This document shows, piece after piece, positions 1 through 8,790 of a stretch of 33,460 bases of DNA. The DNA lies in assembly GCA_012799645.1 (NCBI GenBank), contig JAAZKV010000011.1, positions 1-33,460 on the forward strand, read 5' to 3'. The first letter of the stretch is position 1; the number at the start of each line of letters is the position of its first letter. The translations under genes were made by a program, and so were the position numbers. Below the pieces are notes generated by a model. That model saw nothing but the letters and a program-made list of their open reading frames with translations, ran no database searches and was not told where the DNA came from. The DNA comes from Candidatus Iainarchaeum sp. GTDB taxonomy: Archaea > Iainarchaeota > Iainarchaeia > Iainarchaeales > JAAZKV01.

Positions 1-127
1 GGGTTGTTATCTCTGGCGAGATAACACATTTTTTTAATGGGGGATGAGTGTATTTCACGCCAATTCCTTTTGGCGATGGGGGTTGTTATCTCTGGCGAGA
101 TAACACATTTTTTTAATGGGGGATGAG
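1..127. repeat. 48-bp perfect direct repeat (1-48 and 80-127); the second copy runs into the 3' end of tRNA-Pro
   Basis: gggttgttatctctggcgagataacacatttttttaatgggggatgag occurs twice, offset 79; contains the hairpin GTTATCTC-TGGC-GAGATAAC. Confidence 0.95.
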
Positions 128-187
128 GGAATTGAACCCCCGCCTGACGCTCCCAAAGCGCCGATCATACCACTAGACTAATCCCCC
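117..187 (-). tRNA. tRNA-Pro (anticodon TGG)
   Basis: Minus strand: 7-bp acceptor gggggat/atccccc, anticodon loop TTTGGGA, T-arm gcggg-ggttcaatt-like; CCA not encoded. Confidence 0.9.
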
Positions 188-308
188 AGCTTCTCAAAGC
201 CAGTATCAGAAATCATCACTTTGTAATGCTCTTGACTAATTTTTGTTTAATTGTTCAGCTAAAATATTTTCTCTCACGAAAGTTTTTAATATTAGCTTTT
301 TTGATTTT

Positions 309-785
309 TTAATCTTTTTTTTCTTTTTCTTCTCTTTTTTCAATTCTTTGTTCAAGTTTGTTTTTAATGTAAAATATTCCTAAAAGTATAATCATCCATA
401 TCCAATTTATTGATGGATCCAAAAATATTCCTACCCCCATTATTAAAAACATTTGAACACAAAGTTTCAACCAGTGTTTTTTGTTCATTCCTTCTTTGTT
501 TTTTATTTTAAGTAACCATGTGAGGAATAAAGCGAGTGTCGCTATTATGTTTGGTAATTTTATTAATGTTGCAAACATTGCTAAAATAAATCCTGGTGCT
601 AGATCGTCAGCAATTTCTTCGTTAATATTATTCACTCTTCCGGTTTTTCCAACCCACACAAAAAAATAAAATAACACGCACGAGTATAACAAACCGAACC
701 AATCACTTCCCCACGGATTAAACAAAGCAAAACCGTGTATGTATTGACTAAAAATATCCAAAATTAAGGGATTCATTTTATTCAC
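309..785 (-). CDS. Multi-pass membrane protein of unknown function
   Basis: 158-aa ORF with several hydrophobic segments and a charged K/E C-terminus. Confidence 0.6.
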   Translation of the reverse strand: MNKMNPLILDIFSQYIHGFALFNPWGSDWFGLLYSCVLFYFFVWVGKTGRVNNINEEIADDLAPGFILAMFATLIKLPNIIATLALFLTWLLKIKNKEGMNKKHWLKLCVQMFLIMGVGIFLDPSINWIWMIILLGIFYIKNKLEQRIEKREEKEKKD

Positions 786-837
786 TATTTTTTAATTAAC
801 TTATGTTTTTTGTTTTATCAAGTTATTCCACTTAAAA

Positions 838-909
838 TTCAATTGCGTTCAATTCAATTTGGTTCAATTGTATTCAATTATTATTACATAATATAAGTTT
901 TATATACTT
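838..909 (+). promoter_or_regulatory. Putative promoter/operator of the KaiC-like gene: five TTCAATT repeats upstream of a TATA box
   Basis: TTCAATT starts at 838, 848, 853, 863, 873; TATA-like ttttatatactta at ~897-909; ATG at 948. Confidence 0.45.
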
Positions 910-947
910 AAAATGCTTTAGTTTTTAGACATAGTTGGTTTTTTTTT

Positions 948-1787
948 ATGGCTGATGAAGTTATTTTTACAAAGAGTCAATCAGTGGAACCTATACAAAT
1001 AATTGAGCTTGGCTCTAAAAAAGAAAAAGTTCATACAAGTAGTGAAAAGGAACATAGTGAAGATTTGAGAGTGAGCGGAGAAAAAATTGAGGGCAGAGCA
1101 AAGACAGGGATTAAGGGTTTTGATGAATTAATTGAAGGAGGATTTGAAAGAGAATCAATTGTTCTTTTAGTTGGTTCTGCAGGAACAGGAAAAACACTTT
1201 TTGGGTTACAATTCCTTTATGAAGGAGTAACACAATTTAACGAACCAGGAGTATTCATTTCATTTGAACAAGATAAAGAATCATTGTATAAGCACTCACT
1301 AAATTTTGGTTGGACTTTTAAAGAAATAGAAGAGCAAGGGAAATTCAAATTGCTACAATTCAAACCTCATCAAGTAACAGCAATACTTGAAGAAGGGGGG
1401 GGACAAATAAGAGATGCGTTAGCGGAGATAAAAGCAAAAAGAGTGGTAATAGATTCAATTACTGCGTATGGTTTATTATTCACTGATGAGTACAAAAGAA
1501 GAGAAAAAATATTAGAGTTTTTTAATTTACTAAGAAAATGGGGAGTAACAGCACTTGTTATTTGTGAAGATGATCCAGTAAAAATAGAAAAACAAGAAGG
1601 AAGTATTGGTTTTATTAGTGATGCAATTATTACATTGCATTACCAACACGATGAAGAAAAAGGGATAAGAATACACGCACTAGAAGTACTAAAAATGAGA
1701 GGGACAAGACACACAAACAAATTATGTGCAATAAATTTTGAAGATGATGAAGGAATAGTAGTATACCCTGATGTTGAAGTGTTCTAA
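948..1787 (+). CDS. KaiC/RadA-type RecA-superfamily ATPase, single domain
   Basis: TGIKGFDELIEGGFERESIVLLVGSAGTGKT (Walker A), RVVIDSITAYGLLF (Walker B). Confidence 0.85.
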   Translation: MADEVIFTKSQSVEPIQIIELGSKKEKVHTSSEKEHSEDLRVSGEKIEGRAKTGIKGFDELIEGGFERESIVLLVGSAGTGKTLFGLQFLYEGVTQFNEPGVFISFEQDKESLYKHSLNFGWTFKEIEEQGKFKLLQFKPHQVTAILEEGGGQIRDALAEIKAKRVVIDSITAYGLLFTDEYKRREKILEFFNLLRKWGVTALVICEDDPVKIEKQEGSIGFISDAIITLHYQHDEEKGIRIHALEVLKMRGTRHTNKLCAINFEDDEGIVVYPDVEVF

Positions 1788-1850
1788 AAAAATTATTCTA
1801 AAAATAATTATTTTAAAAAAATTATTTTAAAATAAAAAAATTAGTTATTA

Positions 1851-2438
1851 TTAGTTATCAATTTCAATTGATGAAATAAAAATATTTGAGTAATCAAAAG
1901 TTTTTCCAGAAAATTGTTTTATTTTATCAAGCGCATTCTCATTCATTGAATCTTTAACAGAGAATAGTAATAATGAATTTTTTTGCAAACTTGTTTTGTT
2001 TATAAAAATGTAAAAGAATTTCGCAATGTTTTTTGGAGAATTGTGTATTGCAAGAGAATTTATTGAATCAAAAAATATTGTTACATCTTCAGGATTTTTT
2101 TTCAAAACACTCTCCACAGCGATTTGAATTCCTGTCAAATTTGATGGATTATTAATATTAAAAATTTGGTCCTTTTTTTCTCCATTTGTTTTATTAGTAA
2201 GGTTTATTACAAAAATATTTTTTGGGATTTCTTTTTCAAAATAATTTTGGTAAGGTTGGGTTGAAACAAAAATTAATGTTTTTTTTTCTTCAAAAAAATT
2301 TTGTAACACAAAATTAATTGAGGGTTTTAGTTGTTTTTGATTCAAAAGAACAAGCACACTATTTTTTTCTAAATTATTAATAGCTTCCTTGAGGAAAGGG
2401 GTTTGCACTACTTTAGTATCTCCACTCATTTTTATCAC
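1851..2438 (-). CDS. KaiC/RecA-like protein lacking Walker A
   Basis: 195 aa; VTIFFDSINSLAIHNSPKNIAKFFYIFINKTSLQKNSLLLFSVK resembles the Walker B and following strands of KaiC; no GxxxxGKT. Confidence 0.55.
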   Translation of the reverse strand: MIKMSGDTKVVQTPFLKEAINNLEKNSVLVLLNQKQLKPSINFVLQNFFEEKKTLIFVSTQPYQNYFEKEIPKNIFVINLTNKTNGEKKDQIFNINNPSNLTGIQIAVESVLKKNPEDVTIFFDSINSLAIHNSPKNIAKFFYIFINKTSLQKNSLLLFSVKDSMNENALDKIKQFSGKTFDYSNIFISSIEIDN

Positions 2439-2617
2439 TAATTTAATTTTTTTAACAAATTTTTTGATAAATTATTTTTTTGACAAATATTTTGCTATTT
2501 ATAGTTAATTGTTAGTTATTTTCTTAATAAAAACCCTCGTATTTTTTATTTATAAATCTCTTTTTTAAAATTTCAAAAATGATTAGTTTAATTAACTAGT
2601 TTTTGATTAATTAGTTT

Positions 2618-3688
2618 ATGTTTAAAAAAAAATTAAGGGGACAAACAACAATAGAGTTATTGGTGCTTTTATCTATTTCTATGGTTGCTTTAACAATAAT
2701 TTTTGCGATTTATATTGATCAAGTTAATTCATCTTATGATAATCAGGATTTTTTTTTGGCAAAATCAAGTGTTCAAAAAATAGTGTCAGCAGTGAATACT
2801 GTTTATTACGCGGGTCCGGGTTCAGAGATTAAAGTAGAGTTTGAATTTCCGCGGGACACTAATTTTTCTGCTACTCGTTTTATTGGTTCTGATCTTATTG
2901 TGCAACTAAAAAATGGCCATACTTATATTGGCGGGGCTGATGTTAATGTAGTTGGTAATTTTAAACCAATTTCTGGAAAAAACATGATATATTTGTTTTA
3001 TGATGGAAATTCAGTAAAAATTCATTACAATGATTTTGAAGTAAATAAACAAAACATTTCAGTTTCCGCAATAAAGGGTGATTCTGTTTCAACAAATTTT
3101 ACTATAAGAAATAATAGTTCTGGCAAAATAAAATTTTATTTGGATAAAAATTTTTCTCACAATTCTGTTGAGTTAAATGTTAATTCTGCTAATGATTTTA
3201 ATTTACCACCTGGAGAAGTAAAAAAAATAACTGTGGATTTTAATCAATTATTATTTGCTCAAGGAAATTATTCAGGGTATATTTTAGTAATTGGTGAGAT
3301 TAATGACATTAATTTTTCAAGAAAAATTAATGTATCGCTTGAAGTTTTGACAAAAAGTGATGGTTTAGTTATTTACCCAAAAGATCTTTCTTTTGAATCA
3401 AACCCTGGTCAATCTTCTACTAAATCTTTTTCTATTTGTAATTCAACTCAAGAAAAAATTTCAATAAATTCTTGGGGGGCTGATGGACCAGAGGACAGAA
3501 ATGCTGCTGGGTGGATTAGTGCGTTACCAAATATTGTTAGTGTTTCTCCAAGGGATTGTAATAGTTTTGATTTAACGTTTAATATTCCTAGTGAGGCAGT
3601 TAGTGGAAAGTATGATGCTAATATTTTTGCAGCATTAAATGATTCAAATGTTTCCTCAAATATTTCAATCACAATTCCTAATGAGTAA
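2618..3688 (+). CDS. Large pilin-like protein: class III (archaeal prepilin) signal plus Ig-like/beta-rich ectodomain
   Basis: KKKLRGQTTIELLVLLSISMVALTIIF followed by ~330 aa Asn/Ser-rich ectodomain with NFTIRNNSSGK-type repeats. Confidence 0.75.
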   Translation: MFKKKLRGQTTIELLVLLSISMVALTIIFAIYIDQVNSSYDNQDFFLAKSSVQKIVSAVNTVYYAGPGSEIKVEFEFPRDTNFSATRFIGSDLIVQLKNGHTYIGGADVNVVGNFKPISGKNMIYLFYDGNSVKIHYNDFEVNKQNISVSAIKGDSVSTNFTIRNNSSGKIKFYLDKNFSHNSVELNVNSANDFNLPPGEVKKITVDFNQLLFAQGNYSGYILVIGEINDINFSRKINVSLEVLTKSDGLVIYPKDLSFESNPGQSSTKSFSICNSTQEKISINSWGADGPEDRNAAGWISALPNIVSVSPRDCNSFDLTFNIPSEAVSGKYDANIFAALNDSNVSSNISITIPNE

Positions 3689-3856
3689 TTAATTGTGTTG
3701 TGATTAGTGGTTTTGTTTTAATTAGTAGTTGTGTTGTAATTGGTGATTGTGTTTAATATTATTTTTTTAAATTGTTTTTTTTTTGTTCATTTTTTCCAAA
3801 AATAGTGTTATTTTTTTCTAAAAAACATTTTTTAACTCAAAAATTGTTATATATGC

Positions 3857-6133
3857 ATGGTTTTTGGTAAAAAAAGAGCAAAATTATTTCACAAAAATGC
3901 GTTATTGGGTCAAACTACTATTGAAACTTTAATTATTTTTTCTGTATCTTTACTAATTATTACAGTAATTTTAGGGATGGCTTTTAATCACCTTCAAACC
4001 CAAAGAGATTTTGAACAAAGAAAACTTGGGGAATTTGCGTTAAATACTCTCGCGACAGAAATAAATGATGCTTATTTTTTGGGTCCTGGAACAACAAAAA
4101 CAATAGTGCTTACTTTACCTGAACTAACCAATCTCAGAAAATCATTTATTCACAAAAATGATTTAGTTCTTAATGTTGCAGGCACTGATTTGTTTAAAAC
4201 CACAGTGGTTGATGTTAAAGGAAATTGGCCAACCACTACAGGCGAGTATTCGTTTAGAATTGTGGCTTTCCCTGATTTTGTTTCAATTAATGTTGATTCA
4301 ATAGAATTTAATCCAAAAAAAATTCAAGAAAAAATATTACAATCTTCTGAAAAAAAAATTAATTTAACTATTACTAATAATTCTGATTCAGTAAAAACAT
4401 TCAATCTTTCAGTTATTCCTTTTAGTAGTAATAAAGCAACTATTTCTATTGATAATAGCTATGGAAATTTTTCAATTAATCCTTCGGAATCAACAACCAT
4501 TCCAATAACTTTACATTGTTTGTATGATTCTTCAGGAACTTATGTTGGTGGAATTAATTTTGTTTCAGATTTAACAATGACTTATCCAATTGTTGTTACT
4601 TGTGAATCAGCTCAAGAAAAATTATCGATTTATCCAGGAACAAGATCTGTTACTAATTATGCTGAGTTAAAAAATAAACAAATTTTTTCAGTGTGTAATA
4701 ATTCAGCAAATGATCTTTTTGTTGATACTTTAATTGATGGTAATTTATATCTTGTTTCTTCAACAGCAAAAAAAGTTTTTGTTCCAAAACATTCTTGTAC
4801 TCCTCTTGATTTGAATTTATTTTCAAACAATGCAGGGTTTTTTTCAGGAAAGTTAAAAATTTTTTCAGCGGGGTATAATTCTTTTTCAAATATTGATTCA
4901 AATTTTTTACCACTTCCAATACACTATTTTTTCAAATCAGTTCTTGACAATAATTTGAACAATTGGTTTTCTTTTGGAAATAACACTAAACAAAGAGAAA
5001 ATGATTTTGTGTGGATAGCAACAGGCGAACTTGATTGGAATAAAGACAAAAATTTTGCTGTGAATGGTGATGGGTGGGATCAAAATTTAATTGCTTATTA
5101 CAATTTTAATACAAAAATCCAACAAGATGGGAATTGGGTTGTTTTGGATTTAGCAAGGGGGAATGATGGGAATTTGATGAACGAAGCAAATATTGTTGAG
5201 GGTGGAGTGTGGGATTCTAACGCAATTGAATTTGATGGTGTGGATGATTATTTTGATTTAAACTATGAATCACTAATTGTTGTTCCTGATGGAACTTTTA
5301 GTGGGTGGGTTTTTAGAAAAGATAATTCACGTTCAATGATATTTTCTCTCACAGGGACACAAAATAGTTTTAACGAATTTTCTATTGATGTTGATGATTC
5401 AAACAGATTTGGACTTTCAATAAAAAAAGACAATTCTTTTTCTCTTTCATTAGATGTAAATTATCCCAGAATAGATTCAAATAAATGGTATCATTTTGCA
5501 GTGGTTTGCGGGAATGGAGGAAATAAGGTTTTTATTAATGGGGAAAAAATTTCTTCAGAGCATTTAATTTACTCTAATGGAAATTCTTCTACAACCTCTT
5601 GTTTTAGTACTCCAAACGATATTAATTCTGCAAGGATAGGGTCAAGAGATACTGGTGTTCACACTGGTCCAGGAACAACTTATGACACTTACTTTAATGG
5701 ATTAATTGATGAGGTTAGTGTTTGGGATAGAAATTTGAGTGATGGGGAAATATTTGCATTATACAATTCTAGTGTTGTTGCAAAATTTGTTGATAAAAAC
5801 ATAGTTGATGCGGGGGTGGTTGTTGATTGGAATTCTATTCAAATAAACTCAAATTTTGATTATGGTTTTGGTGATACTGTGGGAGTTTCAAGTGTTGATA
5901 TGAATGTTTATTCTTGTGATGATCCTTTTTGTGAAGTAAAAACTTCGTTTAATTATTTGGCTGATTTGAATAGTGGTTCGTTCTTTCCAATCACTATAAA
6001 TGACTCACAATACATTGGGTTTGATGTTTATTTTAAATTGATTGAAAAATATTCAAGTTATGGGGATTATAATTATGCAGGATCTTTTTTAAAAGATTTA
6101 AATATTGCATATAAACAACGAACGGAGCAATAG
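3857..6133 (+). CDS. Giant pilin-like adhesin: class III signal, Ig-like region and LamG/concanavalin A-like domain
   Basis: LLGQTTIETLIIFSVSLLIITVILG; AYYNFN...DGVDDYFDL...GTFSGWVFRK...KWYHFAVVCGNGGNKVFINGEKI...FNGLIDEVSVWDRNLSDGEIFALYN is LamG_3-like. Confidence 0.75.
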   Translation: MVFGKKRAKLFHKNALLGQTTIETLIIFSVSLLIITVILGMAFNHLQTQRDFEQRKLGEFALNTLATEINDAYFLGPGTTKTIVLTLPELTNLRKSFIHKNDLVLNVAGTDLFKTTVVDVKGNWPTTTGEYSFRIVAFPDFVSINVDSIEFNPKKIQEKILQSSEKKINLTITNNSDSVKTFNLSVIPFSSNKATISIDNSYGNFSINPSESTTIPITLHCLYDSSGTYVGGINFVSDLTMTYPIVVTCESAQEKLSIYPGTRSVTNYAELKNKQIFSVCNNSANDLFVDTLIDGNLYLVSSTAKKVFVPKHSCTPLDLNLFSNNAGFFSGKLKIFSAGYNSFSNIDSNFLPLPIHYFFKSVLDNNLNNWFSFGNNTKQRENDFVWIATGELDWNKDKNFAVNGDGWDQNLIAYYNFNTKIQQDGNWVVLDLARGNDGNLMNEANIVEGGVWDSNAIEFDGVDDYFDLNYESLIVVPDGTFSGWVFRKDNSRSMIFSLTGTQNSFNEFSIDVDDSNRFGLSIKKDNSFSLSLDVNYPRIDSNKWYHFAVVCGNGGNKVFINGEKISSEHLIYSNGNSSTTSCFSTPNDINSARIGSRDTGVHTGPGTTYDTYFNGLIDEVSVWDRNLSDGEIFALYNSSVVAKFVDKNIVDAGVVVDWNSIQINSNFDYGFGDTVGVSSVDMNVYSCDDPFCEVKTSFNYLADLNSGSFFPITINDSQYIGFDVYFKLIEKYSSYGDYNYAGSFLKDLNIAYKQRTEQ

Positions 6134-6256
6134 TGAGTTAAGTTTTATTGTATGAATGATTGTTGTGTGGGGAAGTGTTGCGTGGAATAATTTTTGTATG
6201 AGTAATTGTTGTGCAGGAGTGTTGCGCGGAGTATTGTTGTGTAAGTAATATTTTGT

Positions 6257-6853
6257 GTGAATAATTGTTGGGTTGAAATATTGTTGTGTGTGGTATTGTC
6301 GGTAGGAATGATTGTTGTGATTGTTATGGAAAAAACATTTTTTATTAAAAATCTCATCAAAAACTTCATCAAAAACTTCATCAAAAATCTCATCAAAAAC
6401 TTCATCAAAAACCCTATCAAAAATTTCACCAAAAATTTTGTCAAACATTTTAACAAAAATAGTTCCGGTCAAGTTTCGATGGAATTTATTGTGAGTGTAA
6501 TGATGGTGTTAATTATTTTTTTGTTTGGTTTAATGGTTTTCCAAGATAGAACCGATTTTAATTCAACCAAATTCATTAATTGGGATTCGGATGTGGTTGC
6601 AACTAGAATTGCAAGGAATATTAACAATGTTTATTTAAGTGATGAAAATACTGTTGTGTTGGATTATATTTCTTGGGTTGGGAAAAACAGATCAGTTTCT
6701 TTTACAGAGAAAGCAGTGAATGTTTGGAACGAATTCGGTTATATTGATGCTCCCATTCTTGCAAAAATAAATAACCAAGTAATTGATTTTAATGGCCCTA
6801 TTATTTTTGAAAAAACAAAAGGGATTGTAGTTGTGAGGTATCCTGATGAATAA
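6257..6853 (+). CDS. Pilin-like protein with class III signal preceded by a KNFI-repeat leader (true start uncertain; MEKTFF at 6329 is plausible)
   Basis: SSGQVSMEFIVSVMMVLIIFLFGLMVF; upstream 12-bp repeat encodes KNxI units. Confidence 0.65.
   Translation: MNNCWVEILLCVVLSVGMIVVIVMEKTFFIKNLIKNFIKNFIKNLIKNFIKNPIKNFTKNFVKHFNKNSSGQVSMEFIVSVMMVLIIFLFGLMVFQDRTDFNSTKFINWDSDVVATRIARNINNVYLSDENTVVLDYISWVGKNRSVSFTEKAVNVWNEFGYIDAPILAKINNQVIDFNGPIIFEKTKGIVVVRYPDE
6346..6460 (+). repeat. Degenerate 12-bp tandem repeat (aaaaacttcatc), coding
   Basis: About eight or nine consecutive 12-mers such as aaaaatctcatc/aaaaacttcatc/aaaaaccctatc/aaaaatttcacc. Confidence 0.9.
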
Positions 6854-7379
6854 TCACAATTATAATCACAATTTTTTTGTTGGGAAAAAAGGTCAATTTT
6901 TTTCTCCGGATATGATAATTGCAATATTCATTTTTGTTGTAACAATTAGTTTCTTTTTTATTTCTTCAGAAAATATATACCAACAAATAGCGTTGTTTGA
7001 AGAGAGAAAAAAAATTGATGAAATCGCTCACTCCACAATGAATTTTTTAATTTATTCACAAGGGATTCCAAGTAATTGGGAATACGCTTCGTTTGAGGAC
7101 ATAAATTTTTTTGGATTAGCGAGTGAAAGGAATACTCTTTCTAAAAATAAACTTTCTACTTTTTTTAGTTTTTTTAATCAAGATTATGAGAAGTCAAAAG
7201 AAAAATTGGGGATTGGCGGGTTTGATTTTAAATTAATTGTTTATGATTCACAAAACAATGTTATTTTTTCAGGAGGGGTTGCAAAAGAAAACTCAAAAAA
7301 AGTATATTACTATGATCGGGTTGTTTTGTATGATAATTCACCAGTGTTATTAAGAGGGGTGTTTTATAGTGCGGATTAA
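6846..7379 (+). CDS. Pilin-like membrane-anchored protein with divergent class III-like signal
   Basis: VGKKGQFFSPDMIIAIFIFVVTISFFF; overlaps the upstream gene by 8 nt. Confidence 0.6.
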   Translation: MNNHNYNHNFFVGKKGQFFSPDMIIAIFIFVVTISFFFISSENIYQQIALFEERKKIDEIAHSTMNFLIYSQGIPSNWEYASFEDINFFGLASERNTLSKNKLSTFFSFFNQDYEKSKEKLGIGGFDFKLIVYDSQNNVIFSGGVAKENSKKVYYYDRVVLYDNSPVLLRGVFYSAD

Positions 7380-7800
7380 TAAAAAAGGATTATTCATTTC
7401 AACAGATTCTTTTGTTGCTTCAGTTTTAGTATTTATTTTAGTATTAACTTCAATGGTTTTTTTGTCCCAAGTTTCTTTCAATTCTTGGAACTCAATTGAT
7501 TTAATTAATGCTTCAAGAGATGTTGCGTCGGTTCTTGAAAAATCAAATATTTTAAAAAACGCGATTAATCAAAATTCAGCAGAACTTATTTCATCTTCTT
7601 TAATAAATACTCCTCAATCTTTTTGTTTTGAGGTAACAATTTTTGAAAATACAAATTTGTCTCTTCCAATTATTAGTACAATAAAACCAGGGTGTGTGAA
7701 GTACTCAAAAGAAATTAGTTCAGTTGAGCGAACAATTGTTGTTAATCAAAATAATTCAAATAAATATTACATTGCGAGGGTGAGTGGGTGGAATCAATGA
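7369..7800 (+). CDS. Pilin-like/secreted protein with N-terminal hydrophobic helix (GTG start)
   Basis: INKKGLFISTDSFVASVLVFILVLTSMVFLS; overlaps the previous CDS by 11 nt. Confidence 0.55.
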   Translation: MRINKKGLFISTDSFVASVLVFILVLTSMVFLSQVSFNSWNSIDLINASRDVASVLEKSNILKNAINQNSAELISSSLINTPQSFCFEVTIFENTNLSLPIISTIKPGCVKYSKEISSVERTIVVNQNNSNKYYIARVSGWNQ

Positions 7801-8669
7801 TTAAAATTAATTCAAAAGCATTCTTTTTTACTTTTGCAGTAATATTATTCGCTTCAACTCTTGTTTTTTTAACACAATCTTTTTCATCAAAAAGTGTGCT
7901 TGATGAAAGAGAGATTATTTCTTCTTATCGTTCAACAATTATTCCTTTTCTTAATGATGATATTGGGTGTGATTTGAAAAATATTTTAGGGTTTGAAACC
8001 AGTGTTGATTATAACGGAGTTGTTTTAGAACTTAGAGTGAGTGATTCGATTTCAAAAGACACTAATGTTAGAACAGAGTTGAACAATTATTCATTGTTTT
8101 TAGATAATTATTTTAAAAGAAATCAAGGACATAAAGAAATTGATTTTTCAAACGCTCTTGATGGTAATTATGAAATATTTTATGGAGATTATGAGGAATA
8201 TTTTACTTATGTAAATGATTTTGATAATAATTCAATAAAACTTTATCCAAACACTAGTTATCCAAACACTACTAACGTTTTAGAAAAAATTGATTTGAAT
8301 ATTTTTGTGAAAGATAAACAATTAGTTGATTATAATTGGTATTCAATCGAGTCAAGTGGGGCTGTCCCAGTTTTGATTAATTATTTTGGTGATTACAATA
8401 CTTTTGAAATTTCTAAAATAATTAACCCTAGTGCGAGTTCTTCTCTTGTATTAGAGTTTGAGGATGGGGTGGTGGATATTAATTTTGGTTTAATTGGGGA
8501 AAACAGTTCTTCATTTTTAATTGATTCAGGTATTAATTCAAAAATTGATTTTAGTATTTATTCAAAGTATGTTTTTGATAAAAACGAACTCCCTATTTAT
8601 TTTAATTCAAATTTAGTTGTTTTGTTACCAGAAATTGAGTATAGTTCTTTAATTGGTTTAAAAAAATGA
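7788..8669 (+). CDS. Membrane-anchored extracellular protein, minor-pilin-like (start GTG 7788 or ATG 7797)
   Basis: MIKINSKAFFFTFAVILFASTLVFLTQ followed by a beta-rich ectodomain; overlaps the previous CDS. Confidence 0.55.
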   Translation: MESMIKINSKAFFFTFAVILFASTLVFLTQSFSSKSVLDEREIISSYRSTIIPFLNDDIGCDLKNILGFETSVDYNGVVLELRVSDSISKDTNVRTELNNYSLFLDNYFKRNQGHKEIDFSNALDGNYEIFYGDYEEYFTYVNDFDNNSIKLYPNTSYPNTTNVLEKIDLNIFVKDKQLVDYNWYSIESSGAVPVLINYFGDYNTFEISKIINPSASSSLVLEFEDGVVDINFGLIGENSSSFLIDSGINSKIDFSIYSKYVFDKNELPIYFNSNLVVLLPEIEYSSLIGLKK

Positions 8670-8758
8670 TTTTGTGAATATTTTTTGCTTTTCTCTTAAT
8701 CTAAAAGTTTTTTTTTACTCTATTTTTTTTAGAAAAAATTTTTTAGAAAAAAAATTAA

Positions 8759-8781
8759 TTTGTGGGGATGTTCCCCACAAA
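8759..8781 (-). terminator. Hairpin terminator for the minus-strand pilin gene
   Basis: 10-bp stem TTTGTGGGGA-TGT-TCCCCACAAA; on the minus strand followed by AATTAATTTTTTTT. Confidence 0.7.
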
Positions 8782-8790
8782 AAAAGAGGT

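Noticed and set aside
481-669. 62-aa + strand ORF
   Set aside because: Antisense to the better-supported 309-785 membrane protein ORF; no recognisable features.
4653-4919. 88-aa minus-strand ORF inside the LamG pilin
   Set aside because: Antisense low-complexity shadow of a strongly supported CDS.
6098-6472. Minus-strand ORFs 6098-6472 and 6145-6456 (FDEVFDEIF / LMKFLMRF repeats)
   Set aside because: Antisense translations of the T/G-rich leader and 12-bp repeat; the + strand pilin explains the region.
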